A stretch of DNA of 39,803 nt from NCBI GenBank assembly GCA_002408465.1, contig DHSM01000010.1, positions 57,491-97,293 of the forward strand. The letters are read 5' to 3'. Position numbers and translations under genes: made by a program. Shown here in pieces: positions 25,155-33,467 of this stretch. The stretch is from Firmicutes bacterium UBA5286 (lineage in GTDB: Bacteria > Bacillota > Proteinivoracia > UBA4975). The notes under the pieces are model-generated. The model was not told the DNA's origin. It did not search any database and saw nothing but the letters and a program-made list of their open reading frames with translations. Position 1 is the stretch's first letter, and every line of letters begins with the position of its first letter.

Positions 25155-26465
25155 TTACTTGAATTTGGCCAGGACGTCGTCCAGGGTGGGGCTGCCGATT
25201 TCCTGGAGTTCATAGCCCACACGCACTGCAGGCCGTTTGATTTTAAGTACCCGGGTAAGGTCGATGGGGGTGGCGGCGATGACCAGGTCACAGTCAATGG
25301 CGTTAATGGTCTTTTCCAATTCCCGGATCTGTTTTTCGCCGTAGCCCATGGCAGGCAGGATGTTGGTGAGGTGAGAATACTTCTCAAAAGTGTCTTTGAT
25401 GCTGCCCACTGCCCAGGGACGGGGGTCAATCAGTTCAGCGGCGCCAAACTTGCGGGCGGCAACGGTGCCTGCGCCGTAAGTCATTTCGCCGTGGGTAAGA
25501 GTGGGGCCGTCTTCAATCACCAGGACCCTCTTGCCCCTGATCTGGTTGCCGTCTTTGACGGAGACTGGGGATGCGGCTTCGATGACTACTGCGTTAGGAG
25601 CGCATTTGGCGATATTCTCGCGGACGATATTGATGCCCTCGGCGGAAGCGGTTTCCATCTTGTTGATGATGACTACGTCAGCCATGCGCAGGTTGACTTC
25701 GCCGGGATGATAGCTGACTTCGTGGCCGGCGCGATGGGGGTCAACCAGGGTGATGTACATGTCGGCATTGTAGAAGGAAAAGTCGTTGTTGCCGCCGTCC
25801 CAAACGATGATGTCGGCTTCTTTTTCTGCTTCGGCAAGAATCTGGCCATAGTCGACGCCGGCGTAGACAATGATGCCGCGGTCGATATGGGGTTCGTACT
25901 CTTCACGCTCTTCAATGGTGCATTTATGCTTATCCAGGTCGGCATAGGTGGCAAAGCGCTGGCAGGCCTGTTTGGCCAAATCGCCGTAGGGCATGGGGTG
26001 GCGGATGGCGACGACCTTTTTGCCCATAGCCTTGAGGGTGTCACAGACTTTGCGGGTGGTCTGGCTTTTGCCAACGCCGGTGCGGATAGCGGTAACAGCG
26101 ATAACGGGCTTGCTGGACTTGAGCATGGTGGTGCCTGGCCCCATGATGCGGAAGTCAGCGCCTGCAGCCATAACTGCTGCGGCCTTGTTCATGAGGATTG
26201 GATAGTAAACGTCACTGTAGGCGAAGATTACTTGCTGGACATGGTGTTTTTTAATCAGTTCCGGCAGTTCTTCCTCTGCATAGATGGGAATGCCGTTGGG
26301 ATACAGTTTGCCGGCCAGCTCAGGTGGGTACATCCTGCCCTCGATATCGGGGATCTGAGTGGCGGTAAAAGCTACTACTTCGTAGGCTTCGTTGTCACGG
26401 AAATAGACGTTGAAGTTGTGAAAGTCACGACCTGCAGCTCCCATAATAATTACTTTGATTGACAC
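25155..26465 (-). CDS. COG2403-type GTPase (cyclic 2,3-diphosphoglycerate synthetase-like)
   Basis: A 436-residue protein resembling archaeal cyclic 2,3-diphosphoglycerate synthetase and its bacterial relatives. Residues 1-115 form a Rossmann-like domain (VIIMGAAGRDFHNFN, then FAYSDVYYP). A P-loop GTPase domain follows with RTGVGKSQTT (G130-T136) and later DGGNNDF and VIINKMETA, the last resembling an NKxD-type base-specificity segment. In bacteria such genes often accompany ornithine carbamoyltransferase and carbamate kinase (from memory), as here; the reaction in bacteria is not established. The start is GTG with AAAGGAGG 7 bases upstream. It lies beyond a 71-bp repeat block, 241 bases after argF, and ends at a hairpin. 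Confidence 0.85.
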   Translation of the reverse strand: MSIKVIIMGAAGRDFHNFNVYFRDNEAYEVVAFTATQIPDIEGRMYPPELAGKLYPNGIPIYAEEELPELIKKHHVQQVIFAYSDVYYPILMNKAAAVMAAGADFRIMGPGTTMLKSSKPVIAVTAIRTGVGKSQTTRKVCDTLKAMGKKVVAIRHPMPYGDLAKQACQRFATYADLDKHKCTIEEREEYEPHIDRGIIVYAGVDYGQILAEAEKEADIIVWDGGNNDFSFYNADMYITLVDPHRAGHEVSYHPGEVNLRMADVVIINKMETASAEGINIVRENIAKCAPNAVVIEAASPVSVKDGNQIRGKRVLVIEDGPTLTHGEMTYGAGTVAARKFGAAELIDPRPWAVGSIKDTFEKYSHLTNILPAMGYGEKQIRELEKTINAIDCDLVIAATPIDLTRVLKIKRPAVRVGYELQEIGSPTLDDVLAKFK

Positions 26466-26499
26466 GAAAAATCCTCCTTTACCAGTCTGGAAATTATCT

Positions 26500-26706
26500 C
26501 TTACCGGCGATGCCGGGTAGGGATCAGATTGATGTTGACCGGGAGCCGGGACGGCTCCCCTACATTAAGGCTTATCGGCAGTGCCGGGTAAGGATTAGAT
26601 TGATGTTGACCGGGAGCCGAAACGGCTCCCCTACATTAAGGCTTATCGGCAGTGCCGGGTAGGGATCAGATTGATGTTACCGGGAGCCGGGACGGCTCCC
26701 CTGCAG
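26500..26706. repeat. Three tandem ~71-bp repeats, each with a GGGAGCCG hairpin
   Basis: Copies span about 26500-26566, 26567-26637 and 26638-26706. Each has the core ATCGGCAGTGCCGGGTA or a variant, then AGATTGATGTT, then GGGAGCCG-NNN-CGGCTCCC and CTACATT. Hairpins lie at 26541-26559, 26612-26630 and 26682-26700. The stems are identical while the loop is GGA in copies 1 and 3 and AAA in copy 2. The block fills the gap between the argF stop and the GTPase gene. It looks like a REP-type element that grew by duplication, and it could stabilise or attenuate the transcript. Confidence 0.9.
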
Positions 26707-27693
26707 TTATAGTGTGGCCACCATGACAGCTTTGATGGTGTGCAGGCGGTTTTCTGCCTGGTCGAAGACCTTGGAGTGCTTGCTTTCAAAGACTTCATCG
26801 GTGACTTCCATTTCGGGAAGGCCAAACTCCTGGAAAATCTGCTCGCCGATAGTGGTGTTGCGGTCGTGGAAGGCAGGCAGGCAGTGGAGGAAAGTGACAT
26901 CGGGGGCAGCCATTTTGAGCATATCCATATTGATCTGATACGCTTTTAGCTGGGCGATGCGCTCGGCAAAGAGAGCCTCTTCTCCCATGCTTACCCAAAC
27001 GTCAGAGTAAATTACATCTGCGCCGCCAACCCCATCTTTGATGGAATCGGTGACGGTGATTTTGGCGCCGTTTTCGGCGGCAATTGCCTTGACCTTCTTA
27101 ACCAGGCCCTCTTCGGGGAACAATTCCTTGGGGCTTACAATTCTCATATCTACGCCCATCTTGGCGGCGCCAATCATCAGGGAGTTGGCCATGTTGTTGC
27201 GGCCGTCGCCCACATAAGCGAACTTGATACCCCGGAGGCGGCCCTTTTGCTCGATGACGGTGAGGAAATCGGCCAGGATCTGAGTGGGATGGTACTGGTC
27301 GGTAAGCCCGTTCCATACGGGCACACCGGCATACTTGGCAAGGGTCTCGACGGTTTCGTGAGCGAAACCACGGAACTCGATGCCGTCAAACATACGGCCA
27401 AGGACCCGAGCGGTGTCGGCGACGGATTCTTTCTTGCCCAGCTGGATGTCGTCCTTGCCCAGGTAGTCGGCATGAGCCCCTTCATCGGCTGCAGCTACCA
27501 TAAAGGCGCAACGGGTGCGGGTGGAAGCCTTTTCAAAGATGAGAGCGATGTTCTTGCCTTCCATATTGCGGGGGCGGATGCCGGCATACTTGAGGCGCTT
27601 GAGCTCAGCCGCCAAGTCCAGGAGGTACTTGATTTCTTCGGGACTAAAGTCCAACAGAGTAATAAAACTTCTGCCTTTGAGATTGACTGCCAA
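26707..27693 (-). CDS. argF: Ornithine carbamoyltransferase (probably catabolic)
   Basis: A 328-residue transcarbamylase. It has the carbamoyl-phosphate loop STRTR (57-61), HPTQ (135-138), the SMG loop (235-237) and the catalytic HCLP (270-273) at normal positions. The reaction interconverts ornithine plus carbamoyl phosphate with citrulline plus phosphate. Next to carbamate kinase and an ornithine-degrading pathway it most likely runs from citrulline to ornithine (ArcB role); the sequence itself does not decide direction. The start is TTG at 27693 with AAGGAG about 9 bases upstream. It lies 28 bases after arcC. No arginine deiminase gene is in the window. Confidence 0.95.
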   Translation of the reverse strand: MAVNLKGRSFITLLDFSPEEIKYLLDLAAELKRLKYAGIRPRNMEGKNIALIFEKASTRTRCAFMVAAADEGAHADYLGKDDIQLGKKESVADTARVLGRMFDGIEFRGFAHETVETLAKYAGVPVWNGLTDQYHPTQILADFLTVIEQKGRLRGIKFAYVGDGRNNMANSLMIGAAKMGVDMRIVSPKELFPEEGLVKKVKAIAAENGAKITVTDSIKDGVGGADVIYSDVWVSMGEEALFAERIAQLKAYQINMDMLKMAAPDVTFLHCLPAFHDRNTTIGEQIFQEFGLPEMEVTDEVFESKHSKVFDQAENRLHTIKAVMVATL

Positions 27694-27721
27694 ATCGATC
27701 TTCTCCTTCCTTATTGGGGAA

Positions 27722-28651
27722 TTATTTAGATATAATTGTGCCTGCGTGTCCGTCCAGGGCGGCAGCGGCCTTGTTTAGGGAGACAATAATTGCCTTCTCC
27801 CCTCCCTGTTCCACAAAGCGAATGGCGGCTTCCACTTTTGGCCCCATGCTGCCGGCCTTAAACTGGCCCTGGGCCATGAGTTCCCTGGCTTCTTGCAAAC
27901 TCAGCCGATGGAGAAACCTTTGGTCGGGTTTCCCCCAATTGACGGCCACAGCCTCCACATCGGTGAGAATCAAGAGAATGTCTGCATCCACATCCCCCGC
28001 TAGACGGGCCCCGGCCAGGTCCTTGTCGATGACGGCCTCAATACCCCGGAGTTTGCCTTGGCTGTCTTTGATCACTGGGATGCCGCCGCCGCCCGCAGCG
28101 ATGACAATTGCGTCTCTCTCCAGAAGAGCCTGGATGAGCTCTTTTTCAATTATCGCTTTTGGATCGGGGGAGGGCACCACCCGGCGCCAGCCGCGGCCGC
28201 TGTCTTCCACCATAGTATATCCCTTTTGGGCAATGAGCTGTTCCGCTTGCTCCTTGGTGTAAAAGGGGCCGATGGGTTTAGTGGGATTTTGGAAAGCGCC
28301 GTCCCCGGCATCCACCAGGACCTGGGTAAGGATAGTGCCCACATTGCGCTGGGGAAGCAAATTATTCATGGCTTGCTGAATCATGTAGCCGATGAAACCT
28401 TGGGTCTGAGAACCGCAGATGTCCAGAGGCATGGGGGGAATCTTATCCTTGGCTTCTTCGTTTTGCAAAAGTATGTTGCCCACCTGGGGTCCGTTGCCGT
28501 GGGTGATAACCAGCTGATAACCGGCCTTGATCAGGTCTGCCAGCTGAATACAGGTACTGATTACGTTTTCAAATTGGACCTCAGCTGTTCCCTCCTGTTT
28601 GGGCTGGAGAATGGCGTTGCCGCCCAGGGCAACTACAACGCGCTTGCTCAT
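27722..28651 (-). CDS. arcC: Carbamate kinase
   Basis: A 309-residue amino-acid-kinase-fold enzyme making ATP from carbamoyl phosphate and ADP. Landmarks are the N-terminal RVVVALGGNAI, VITHGNGPQVGNI, GDGAFQNPTKPIGPFY, IVIAAGGGGIPV and the C-terminal GSMGPKVEAAIRFVE. The ATG at 28651 is chosen because GAGGAG lies 7 bases upstream, formed by the end of the radical SAM gene; a frame starting ten codons earlier overlaps that gene. It sits between the AmmeMemoRadiSam pair and argF, so carbamoyl phosphate from citrulline can be used for ATP. Confidence 0.95.
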   Translation of the reverse strand: MSKRVVVALGGNAILQPKQEGTAEVQFENVISTCIQLADLIKAGYQLVITHGNGPQVGNILLQNEEAKDKIPPMPLDICGSQTQGFIGYMIQQAMNNLLPQRNVGTILTQVLVDAGDGAFQNPTKPIGPFYTKEQAEQLIAQKGYTMVEDSGRGWRRVVPSPDPKAIIEKELIQALLERDAIVIAAGGGGIPVIKDSQGKLRGIEAVIDKDLAGARLAGDVDADILLILTDVEAVAVNWGKPDQRFLHRLSLQEARELMAQGQFKAGSMGPKVEAAIRFVEQGGEKAIIVSLNKAAAALDGHAGTIISK

Positions 28652-28655
28652 AAAT

Positions 28656-29651
28656 TCACTCCTCGTATGCTGGGATGTCAAGGGGATAATTGCAGCGGGG
28701 ACAGCGGCCCTTGGTTAAAAACACGTGGGTAGCGGATCCCCGTTGGATTAGAAGCTGCCCGCAATCTGGGCAATGAGTCCCGGCTTCATAGGAGCCGGGA
28801 AGGTTGCCGGTATAGACAAAGTCCAGGTTTTGGCGGGCAACCTCTGCTAAACGCTGGATTAGTTCCGGAGGGGTGGCAGGCTGCCGCCACTGGCGGGCGG
28901 GATAATAGCGGGACAGGTGCAGGGGAAGCTGGGGATTGAGTCCAGCCAGAAAGGCGCTGAGTTCCTGCATCTCATCTTCCCCGGTGTTCTGGCCCTCAAT
29001 GAGCAGAGTGGTGACCTCCACATGGCATTTGCCGACGGCAAGGGCGATAGCCTCCTGCACTGGCTGTAAGCTGCCCCCGCAGTTTTCCTGGTAAAAGCGG
29101 GTGTTAAAGGCCTTGAGGTCGATATTCACAGCATCGATTGTTTCCAACAACTCCAGCCAGGGCTGGGGGCGAATAAAGCCGTTGGTGACCAAGACTGTCT
29201 TTATTCCCCTGTTGCGGGCCTCTTTTGCCGCTTCCAGGACATATTCATACCAGACCAGAGGTTCGGTATAGGTAAAGGCAATGCCGCAGTTGCCCCGGTC
29301 TCTGGTGGCCTCTGCCAAGTCAACCAGGTCCGCGGGTGTTATTATCTCGGCATGGCCCTCTCCCCGGACGCTGGACCAGTTTTGGCAAAAACCGCAGGCC
29401 AGGCTGCAACCCCTGGATCCGGCAGATAGAATCAGGCTGCCAGGATAAAAATGATAGAGGGGCTTTTTTTCAATGGGGTCCAGGGCCAGGCCGCTGACTG
29501 CGCCATAATTCATGGCGTCGAGGCGACCGCCGATGTTTTTGCGCACCAGGCAGCGGCCGCTGCCGTCAGGAGAAATTATGCAATCCTGGGGACAAAGAAG
29601 GCAGTGAACTTTGTCAGCCTCGCTTTTCTCCCAGTACAGAGCCTCTTTCAT
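28656..29651 (-). CDS. AmmeMemoRadiSam system radical SAM enzyme
   Basis: A 331-residue radical SAM protein related to pyruvate formate-lyase-activating enzymes. The 4Fe-4S/SAM motif is C82-x3-C86-x2-C89 in GCSLACGFCQNW. The N-terminus adds a Cys cluster (C17, C20, C24, C34). The C-terminus has a zinc-ribbon-like CPDCG ... CPRCN pair. This arrangement is that of the radical SAM member of the AmmeMemoRadiSam system, whose reaction is unknown. The ATG lies one base after the stop of the Memo-AMMECR1 gene, so the two are coupled, and arcC starts 4 bases after its stop. Confidence 0.9.
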   Translation of the reverse strand: MKEALYWEKSEADKVHCLLCPQDCIISPDGSGRCLVRKNIGGRLDAMNYGAVSGLALDPIEKKPLYHFYPGSLILSAGSRGCSLACGFCQNWSSVRGEGHAEIITPADLVDLAEATRDRGNCGIAFTYTEPLVWYEYVLEAAKEARNRGIKTVLVTNGFIRPQPWLELLETIDAVNIDLKAFNTRFYQENCGGSLQPVQEAIALAVGKCHVEVTTLLIEGQNTGEDEMQELSAFLAGLNPQLPLHLSRYYPARQWRQPATPPELIQRLAEVARQNLDFVYTGNLPGSYEAGTHCPDCGQLLIQRGSATHVFLTKGRCPRCNYPLDIPAYEE

Positions 29652-29652
29652 C

Positions 29653-31017
29653 TCAGAAAAACCTTTTGACCGAAAAGGTAAAGAGCTTGGCTTCCCCGGC
29701 TTTATCCAAGGGGATGCCGGCCTTGCTGCAGACTATCTGCAGCTGTTCTTCGGGGGTGTCGACGCCGGGCAAATCCGGTAGCAACAGGCCCCTGCGCCCC
29801 TTCCACTGGGCCACAAGGCCAAGCTTAGCGGGATTCAACTGGGAATAATCGGCGGGAACAGGCTCCGATAGGACATCGACACTGATGGACAGCTGTTCCA
29901 GCTCCTCGGCAGTCACCGGCTCAAAGCGAGGATCGCCGGTGGCGGCGGCAATGGCATTGGCAATGATTTCCTTGCCTAAATTCTCGTGCTCAGGCTCAAT
30001 GGTGCCGATGCAACCCCGGAGCTGATCGTCCAGCTTGAGGCTGACAAAAGCAGCCGCCGGAACGTCCAGGGGGGGCGGGGGATTTGGCAGATCCATGGCC
30101 TGGCCCCTTAGCAAGTAGCGCCGGATTGCCTCCCGGGCCAGCTGCACATGGGCACTGGCATCTGCCGGCTGAGCCCGGGGGAAGGTAAACCCGGGCTTTA
30201 CCCCTGCCGCCAGGGTAAAGGCTGCTACCAGGTAGCCGACGCCAAAGGGCCCTTGATAGCTGAGGACTTCACTCTGGCTGACCAGGCCGTCCAAAGCTCC
30301 CAGCAAGGTGACCAGAGGGCGCCAGCCGCATTCAGCGGCCCGCTGCCGGAATTCCGGGGGAATGGACAGCACCGCCTGGTAATCGCTTTTTCCCAGGGCG
30401 GCGGCGATTGTGTGATCAAACTCTGCCCCGGCAGGATTGTATGGCGAGGGTCCATCTTCGCTGAGACAGTGGGATAAGTCTCCGCTGGCAATGACGGCGA
30501 CATTCCCTTCCGCTGCATCCCTCAGGACCTTGCCGATTTCATAGCATTGGCGCGGAGGCAGGCCGCCGATGCGGATGCATACAACCTTTCCCTGCCAGCC
30601 GGCCTCCCTGAGATACCACAGGGGCACCATGGTTCCATGATCCAACCCAGTGCTGTAGCGATGGCTGGCCAGTTGGCGAGAATTAATGGCAAGCAGGGGC
30701 AGCCCTCTGGCTGCAGCCAGCTCTTCTGCCCGTCGGCTATATTCCGTATCTGCCTCCCAGATCATGGAGACAGGGGAGCCAAAGGGAGTAAAATCCCCTT
30801 TCAAGGTGTCCCAGCCGGCGATGGTATAGGCATCGGAAAATACCGGTCCATGGGGAGTAACTACCAGGACGGTTTCAGGATTGGTTTCAGCCAGGCGGGC
30901 AGCCAACTGCCGATATGCCCGGTCTGTTTGCGCCACTTCCGTTTTGCCCTCATTCCCTACCCCCTCTATGAGCAGGGGCGGATGGGGGGCGAAGCCGGCA
31001 AATACTATTGGGCACAA
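29653..31017 (-). CDS. Memo/LigB-AMMECR1 fusion (AmmeMemoRadiSam proteins B and A)
   Basis: A fusion of about 454 residues. The N-terminal part (1-270) is a class III extradiol dioxygenase/Memo-like domain with histidines in APHPP (H12), VTPHG (H56), LDHG (H127) and GDLSHC (H183), which may bind a metal. The C-terminal AMMECR1 domain (about 290-450) contains the hallmark LRGCIGTIEP (GCIGTI 335-340). Start choice: a TTG at 31017 has GGAGGTGA 6 bases upstream; an ATG at 31032 is in frame but has no ribosome site of its own. It follows orr by 16 bases and is coupled to the radical SAM gene. Function unknown. Confidence 0.88.
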   Translation of the reverse strand: MCPIVFAGFAPHPPLLIEGVGNEGKTEVAQTDRAYRQLAARLAETNPETVLVVTPHGPVFSDAYTIAGWDTLKGDFTPFGSPVSMIWEADTEYSRRAEELAAARGLPLLAINSRQLASHRYSTGLDHGTMVPLWYLREAGWQGKVVCIRIGGLPPRQCYEIGKVLRDAAEGNVAVIASGDLSHCLSEDGPSPYNPAGAEFDHTIAAALGKSDYQAVLSIPPEFRQRAAECGWRPLVTLLGALDGLVSQSEVLSYQGPFGVGYLVAAFTLAAGVKPGFTFPRAQPADASAHVQLAREAIRRYLLRGQAMDLPNPPPPLDVPAAAFVSLKLDDQLRGCIGTIEPEHENLGKEIIANAIAAATGDPRFEPVTAEELEQLSISVDVLSEPVPADYSQLNPAKLGLVAQWKGRRGLLLPDLPGVDTPEEQLQIVCSKAGIPLDKAGEAKLFTFSVKRFF

Positions 31018-31033
31018 AAGACTCACCTCCATA

Positions 31034-32095
31034 TTACTGGCGGTATTCCTTGGTGACAAACGCGGAAGTCATGGCTGCCAGGAGCGCACCGTAACCGGGA
31101 GTGAATGTCAGCACATCTCCCACCGCCAGGGATTTAGGATACTTAGTCACATCCAGCAGCAAGTGGTCGCTGCTGGCACCCAGGATATCTATGCCCTCAG
31201 GAGTCTCCAGGCCGTCGACAACTACGTCCTGGCGGCCAAGGGCCAGGATTGCCCTGAGGTGGATGCCCCGGTCTTCGAAGACAGGGGTGCCGCCAAAGGC
31301 GTCTTGGCCGATTTTGCCAATGGGCACTGAGGGTTTCTTCCTGATTTCAATAATCTCGGCTTGAATTTGAAAACAATCGCGATGAGCGCCAGGAATAGGC
31401 TGGCGGTTTACAGTCTCCCTGCCCAGGACAATGCTCTCGCCCAGGCGCAGCTGGGTAACCGGAGGCAAGTGGGCCTCTAAGAGCAGGGGCAGGCTGCTGG
31501 AATTGCCGCCGGAGATTACCGGCAGGAGATGGGAATAGAGCTTTTCAGCTTTGCGGTTATACTCCAGAAGCTGGCCCAGGTTGTCCCAGGTGGGAATGAC
31601 GCCGCCATAACAGGTGAGATTGGTGCCAAGGCCCAGCAGGCGTATGTTCTTGAGTTCTGCTATCTCAAGGACCATTTCCTCCAGCTGGCCGGGCAAAATC
31701 CCTTCCCGCAGGTCGCCTAGGTCCACCATGAGGATGATTTCGTGGACGACGCCAGCCTTAGCAGCTGCAGCGTCAAGAGCGCGGATGGTCGACAGTTCGG
31801 AGTTGAGGCTGCATTGAAAGAGTTCTACTACAGCATCTGCCTGGCTGTGCATAGGCAGCCGCAGCAGCAAAAGGGGTGCATCGATGCCAGCCTCCCGTAG
31901 ACGGCGGGCATTTTCGATGCGGGATTCTGCCAGCATGCGGATGCCGCCTGCCATCATGGCCCGGGCGACCTTGGGGTCGCCGCAAGTTACCTTGGTCACC
32001 CCCACAGGCTCGATATTCTCGGCAAAGCAGAGATTAGCCAGTAGCCGGGAGTTGTCCTCGAGCTTCTTCAGGTCAATTATCAGTTTCGGAAACAT
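31034..32095 (-). CDS. orr: Ornithine racemase (alanine-racemase-like, PLP)
   Basis: A 353-residue PLP enzyme with an alanine-racemase N-terminal barrel. The PLP lysine is in VGVTKVTCG (K35). Conserved barrel segments are GGIRMLAESRIEN, ILMVDLGDLREG and VISGGNSSSLPLL. Close relatives convert L-ornithine to D-ornithine, the substrate of OraSE; the operon position supports this over alanine racemase. The ATG at 32095 is preferred over a TTG one codon earlier because GGAGGGG is then 7 bases away. It overlaps the GlmL/MutL-like gene by 23 bases. Confidence 0.9.
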   Translation of the reverse strand: MFPKLIIDLKKLEDNSRLLANLCFAENIEPVGVTKVTCGDPKVARAMMAGGIRMLAESRIENARRLREAGIDAPLLLLRLPMHSQADAVVELFQCSLNSELSTIRALDAAAAKAGVVHEIILMVDLGDLREGILPGQLEEMVLEIAELKNIRLLGLGTNLTCYGGVIPTWDNLGQLLEYNRKAEKLYSHLLPVISGGNSSSLPLLLEAHLPPVTQLRLGESIVLGRETVNRQPIPGAHRDCFQIQAEIIEIRKKPSVPIGKIGQDAFGGTPVFEDRGIHLRAILALGRQDVVVDGLETPEGIDILGASSDHLLLDVTKYPKSLAVGDVLTFTPGYGALLAAMTSAFVTKEYRQ

Positions 32096-33452
32096 CAATT
32101 ATCCCCTCCAAGTCCATAGATTTCAACATCAAAGCGATGGCAGCCTGGGGGTGGCTGCTGGCCAGCACGCCGGCGGCAGCCATTATATAGTGGCGGTCAA
32201 TGAGGACCTTGGCCTCCGCGGGGGGACCGAGAAAGGCCGGGTCCCGGGAACTTAAATTTGCCGCCAGCAGTTCTTTGCCATGGGGCAGCCGGGTCAGGGC
32301 TCCCCCGGTGCCAATGACATATTTTACCCGGGTAAGGTCCTTGCCCCGGGCAACCTTGAGCCTGCCGCCGGGTCCATAGATATAGCGAATGCGGCCGGCA
32401 TGGCGCTCCAGGGCAGCGCTGATGGCTTTCGCCGTCAGGGCTTCGGCAAAGGCAATTTCCTCCTTTGTCTCAGGGATCGGCACAACCAGGTCGTCTATTT
32501 GGCTGCCGCTGAGAGCGGCGGCCAAATTTTCCCGTCCGGCCAGACCCATGAGGTTGGCGGCGTTGCGGTAGACGCCCAGGTCCCCCTCCACTGTGCGCTT
32601 CGCCAAGGGTTCGGGGCTGATGAGAATGGAGTTGACTTCATCGGAGCCCGGGGTGACCGAATGCAAATCGGTGGTGGCGCCGCCTACGTCAAAGACAAGC
32701 AAATCGCCCAGCTTGCCATAGAGCGTAACGGCGGCATTGAGGACAGCGCCCGGCACCGGCTGGATGGGGCCGTCAACCAGTTCTCGGATCTGACCCATGC
32801 CGGGGGCGTGGATGATATGTTCCTCAAAGGCCCGCTGAATGGCTAGCCGGGTAGGCTCAATATTGAGTTCATCAATATGCGGATAGACATTTTCAACAGT
32901 TGTCGGGAGGAAGCGAGTGCCGGCAAAGATTGCCCGCACTTCATCCTGAATGGCCACATTGCCTGCATAAATCAGAGGAATGGGCATATTCAGGCTTGCC
33001 AGTTTACGGGCATTGTCCAGGATGATCTGACGCTCGCCGTAATCTACCCCTCCCGCCAGCAGAATAATATTGGGAGAAATCTCCTTGGTTTTTTCCAGGT
33101 CCAGAGCGGAAATTGGACCGGCGGTTACCTGATTAAGGACGGCGCCGGCTCCCAATGCGGCTTCCCGGGCAGCCCGAGCGGTCATGTCATAGACCAGACC
33201 GTGGACTGTCATCTTGAGGCCGCCGGCAGCGCTGCTGCAGGCATAGATATGCTGCCATTCCAGATCCTCGGTCCCTAAATTGGACCGGAGATCGGCCAGG
33301 GCAGATTTCAGGCCCTGGCGCACATCACCGGCTTCAACTGTGGTGGGACCCTGGCCTTGGGCCACAAGACGCGGGGCAGTGGCCAGATCGGAAAAGCCGC
33401 TGACCACAGTAGTGGTGCTGCCAATTTCGGCCACGATTATCTCCAGTTTCAA
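32073..33452 (-). CDS. GlmL/MutL-like ATPase, probable reactivase of ornithine aminomutase
   Basis: A 459-residue protein of the GlmL/MutL family (not DNA-repair MutL), with an actin/hexokinase-type ATPase fold. The first phosphate loop is VAEIGSTTTVVSGF near the N-terminus, and the second is VFDVGGATTDLHS around residue 255. GlmL/MutL proteins accompany B12-dependent carbon-skeleton or amino mutases and are thought to reactivate them or exchange damaged cobalamin. Its place directly after oraE points to OraSE as the client. The start is TTG with AAGGTG upstream, 15 bases after the oraE stop. Confidence 0.85.
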   Translation of the reverse strand: MKLEIIVAEIGSTTTVVSGFSDLATAPRLVAQGQGPTTVEAGDVRQGLKSALADLRSNLGTEDLEWQHIYACSSAAGGLKMTVHGLVYDMTARAAREAALGAGAVLNQVTAGPISALDLEKTKEISPNIILLAGGVDYGERQIILDNARKLASLNMPIPLIYAGNVAIQDEVRAIFAGTRFLPTTVENVYPHIDELNIEPTRLAIQRAFEEHIIHAPGMGQIRELVDGPIQPVPGAVLNAAVTLYGKLGDLLVFDVGGATTDLHSVTPGSDEVNSILISPEPLAKRTVEGDLGVYRNAANLMGLAGRENLAAALSGSQIDDLVVPIPETKEEIAFAEALTAKAISAALERHAGRIRYIYGPGGRLKVARGKDLTRVKYVIGTGGALTRLPHGKELLAANLSSRDPAFLGPPAEAKVLIDRHYIMAAAGVLASSHPQAAIALMLKSMDLEGIIDVSETDN

Positions 33453-33467
33453 AAACTACACCTTCTT

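Noticed and set aside
25146..26462. A 438-codon open frame on the plus strand opposite the COG2403-type GTPase gene
   Set aside because: It covers the GTPase gene almost exactly, is Gly/Asp/Val-rich as expected from the complement of a GC-biased gene, has no recognisable motif, and the minus-strand protein shows clear P-loop and family features.
26459..26662. A 67-codon plus-strand frame across the repeat block
   Set aside because: Its repetitive peptide simply reflects the 71-bp repeats; there is no ribosome binding site.
26500..26706. CRISPR array
   Set aside because: The units are near-identical over their whole 71 bases with no variable spacers, and no cas genes are nearby.
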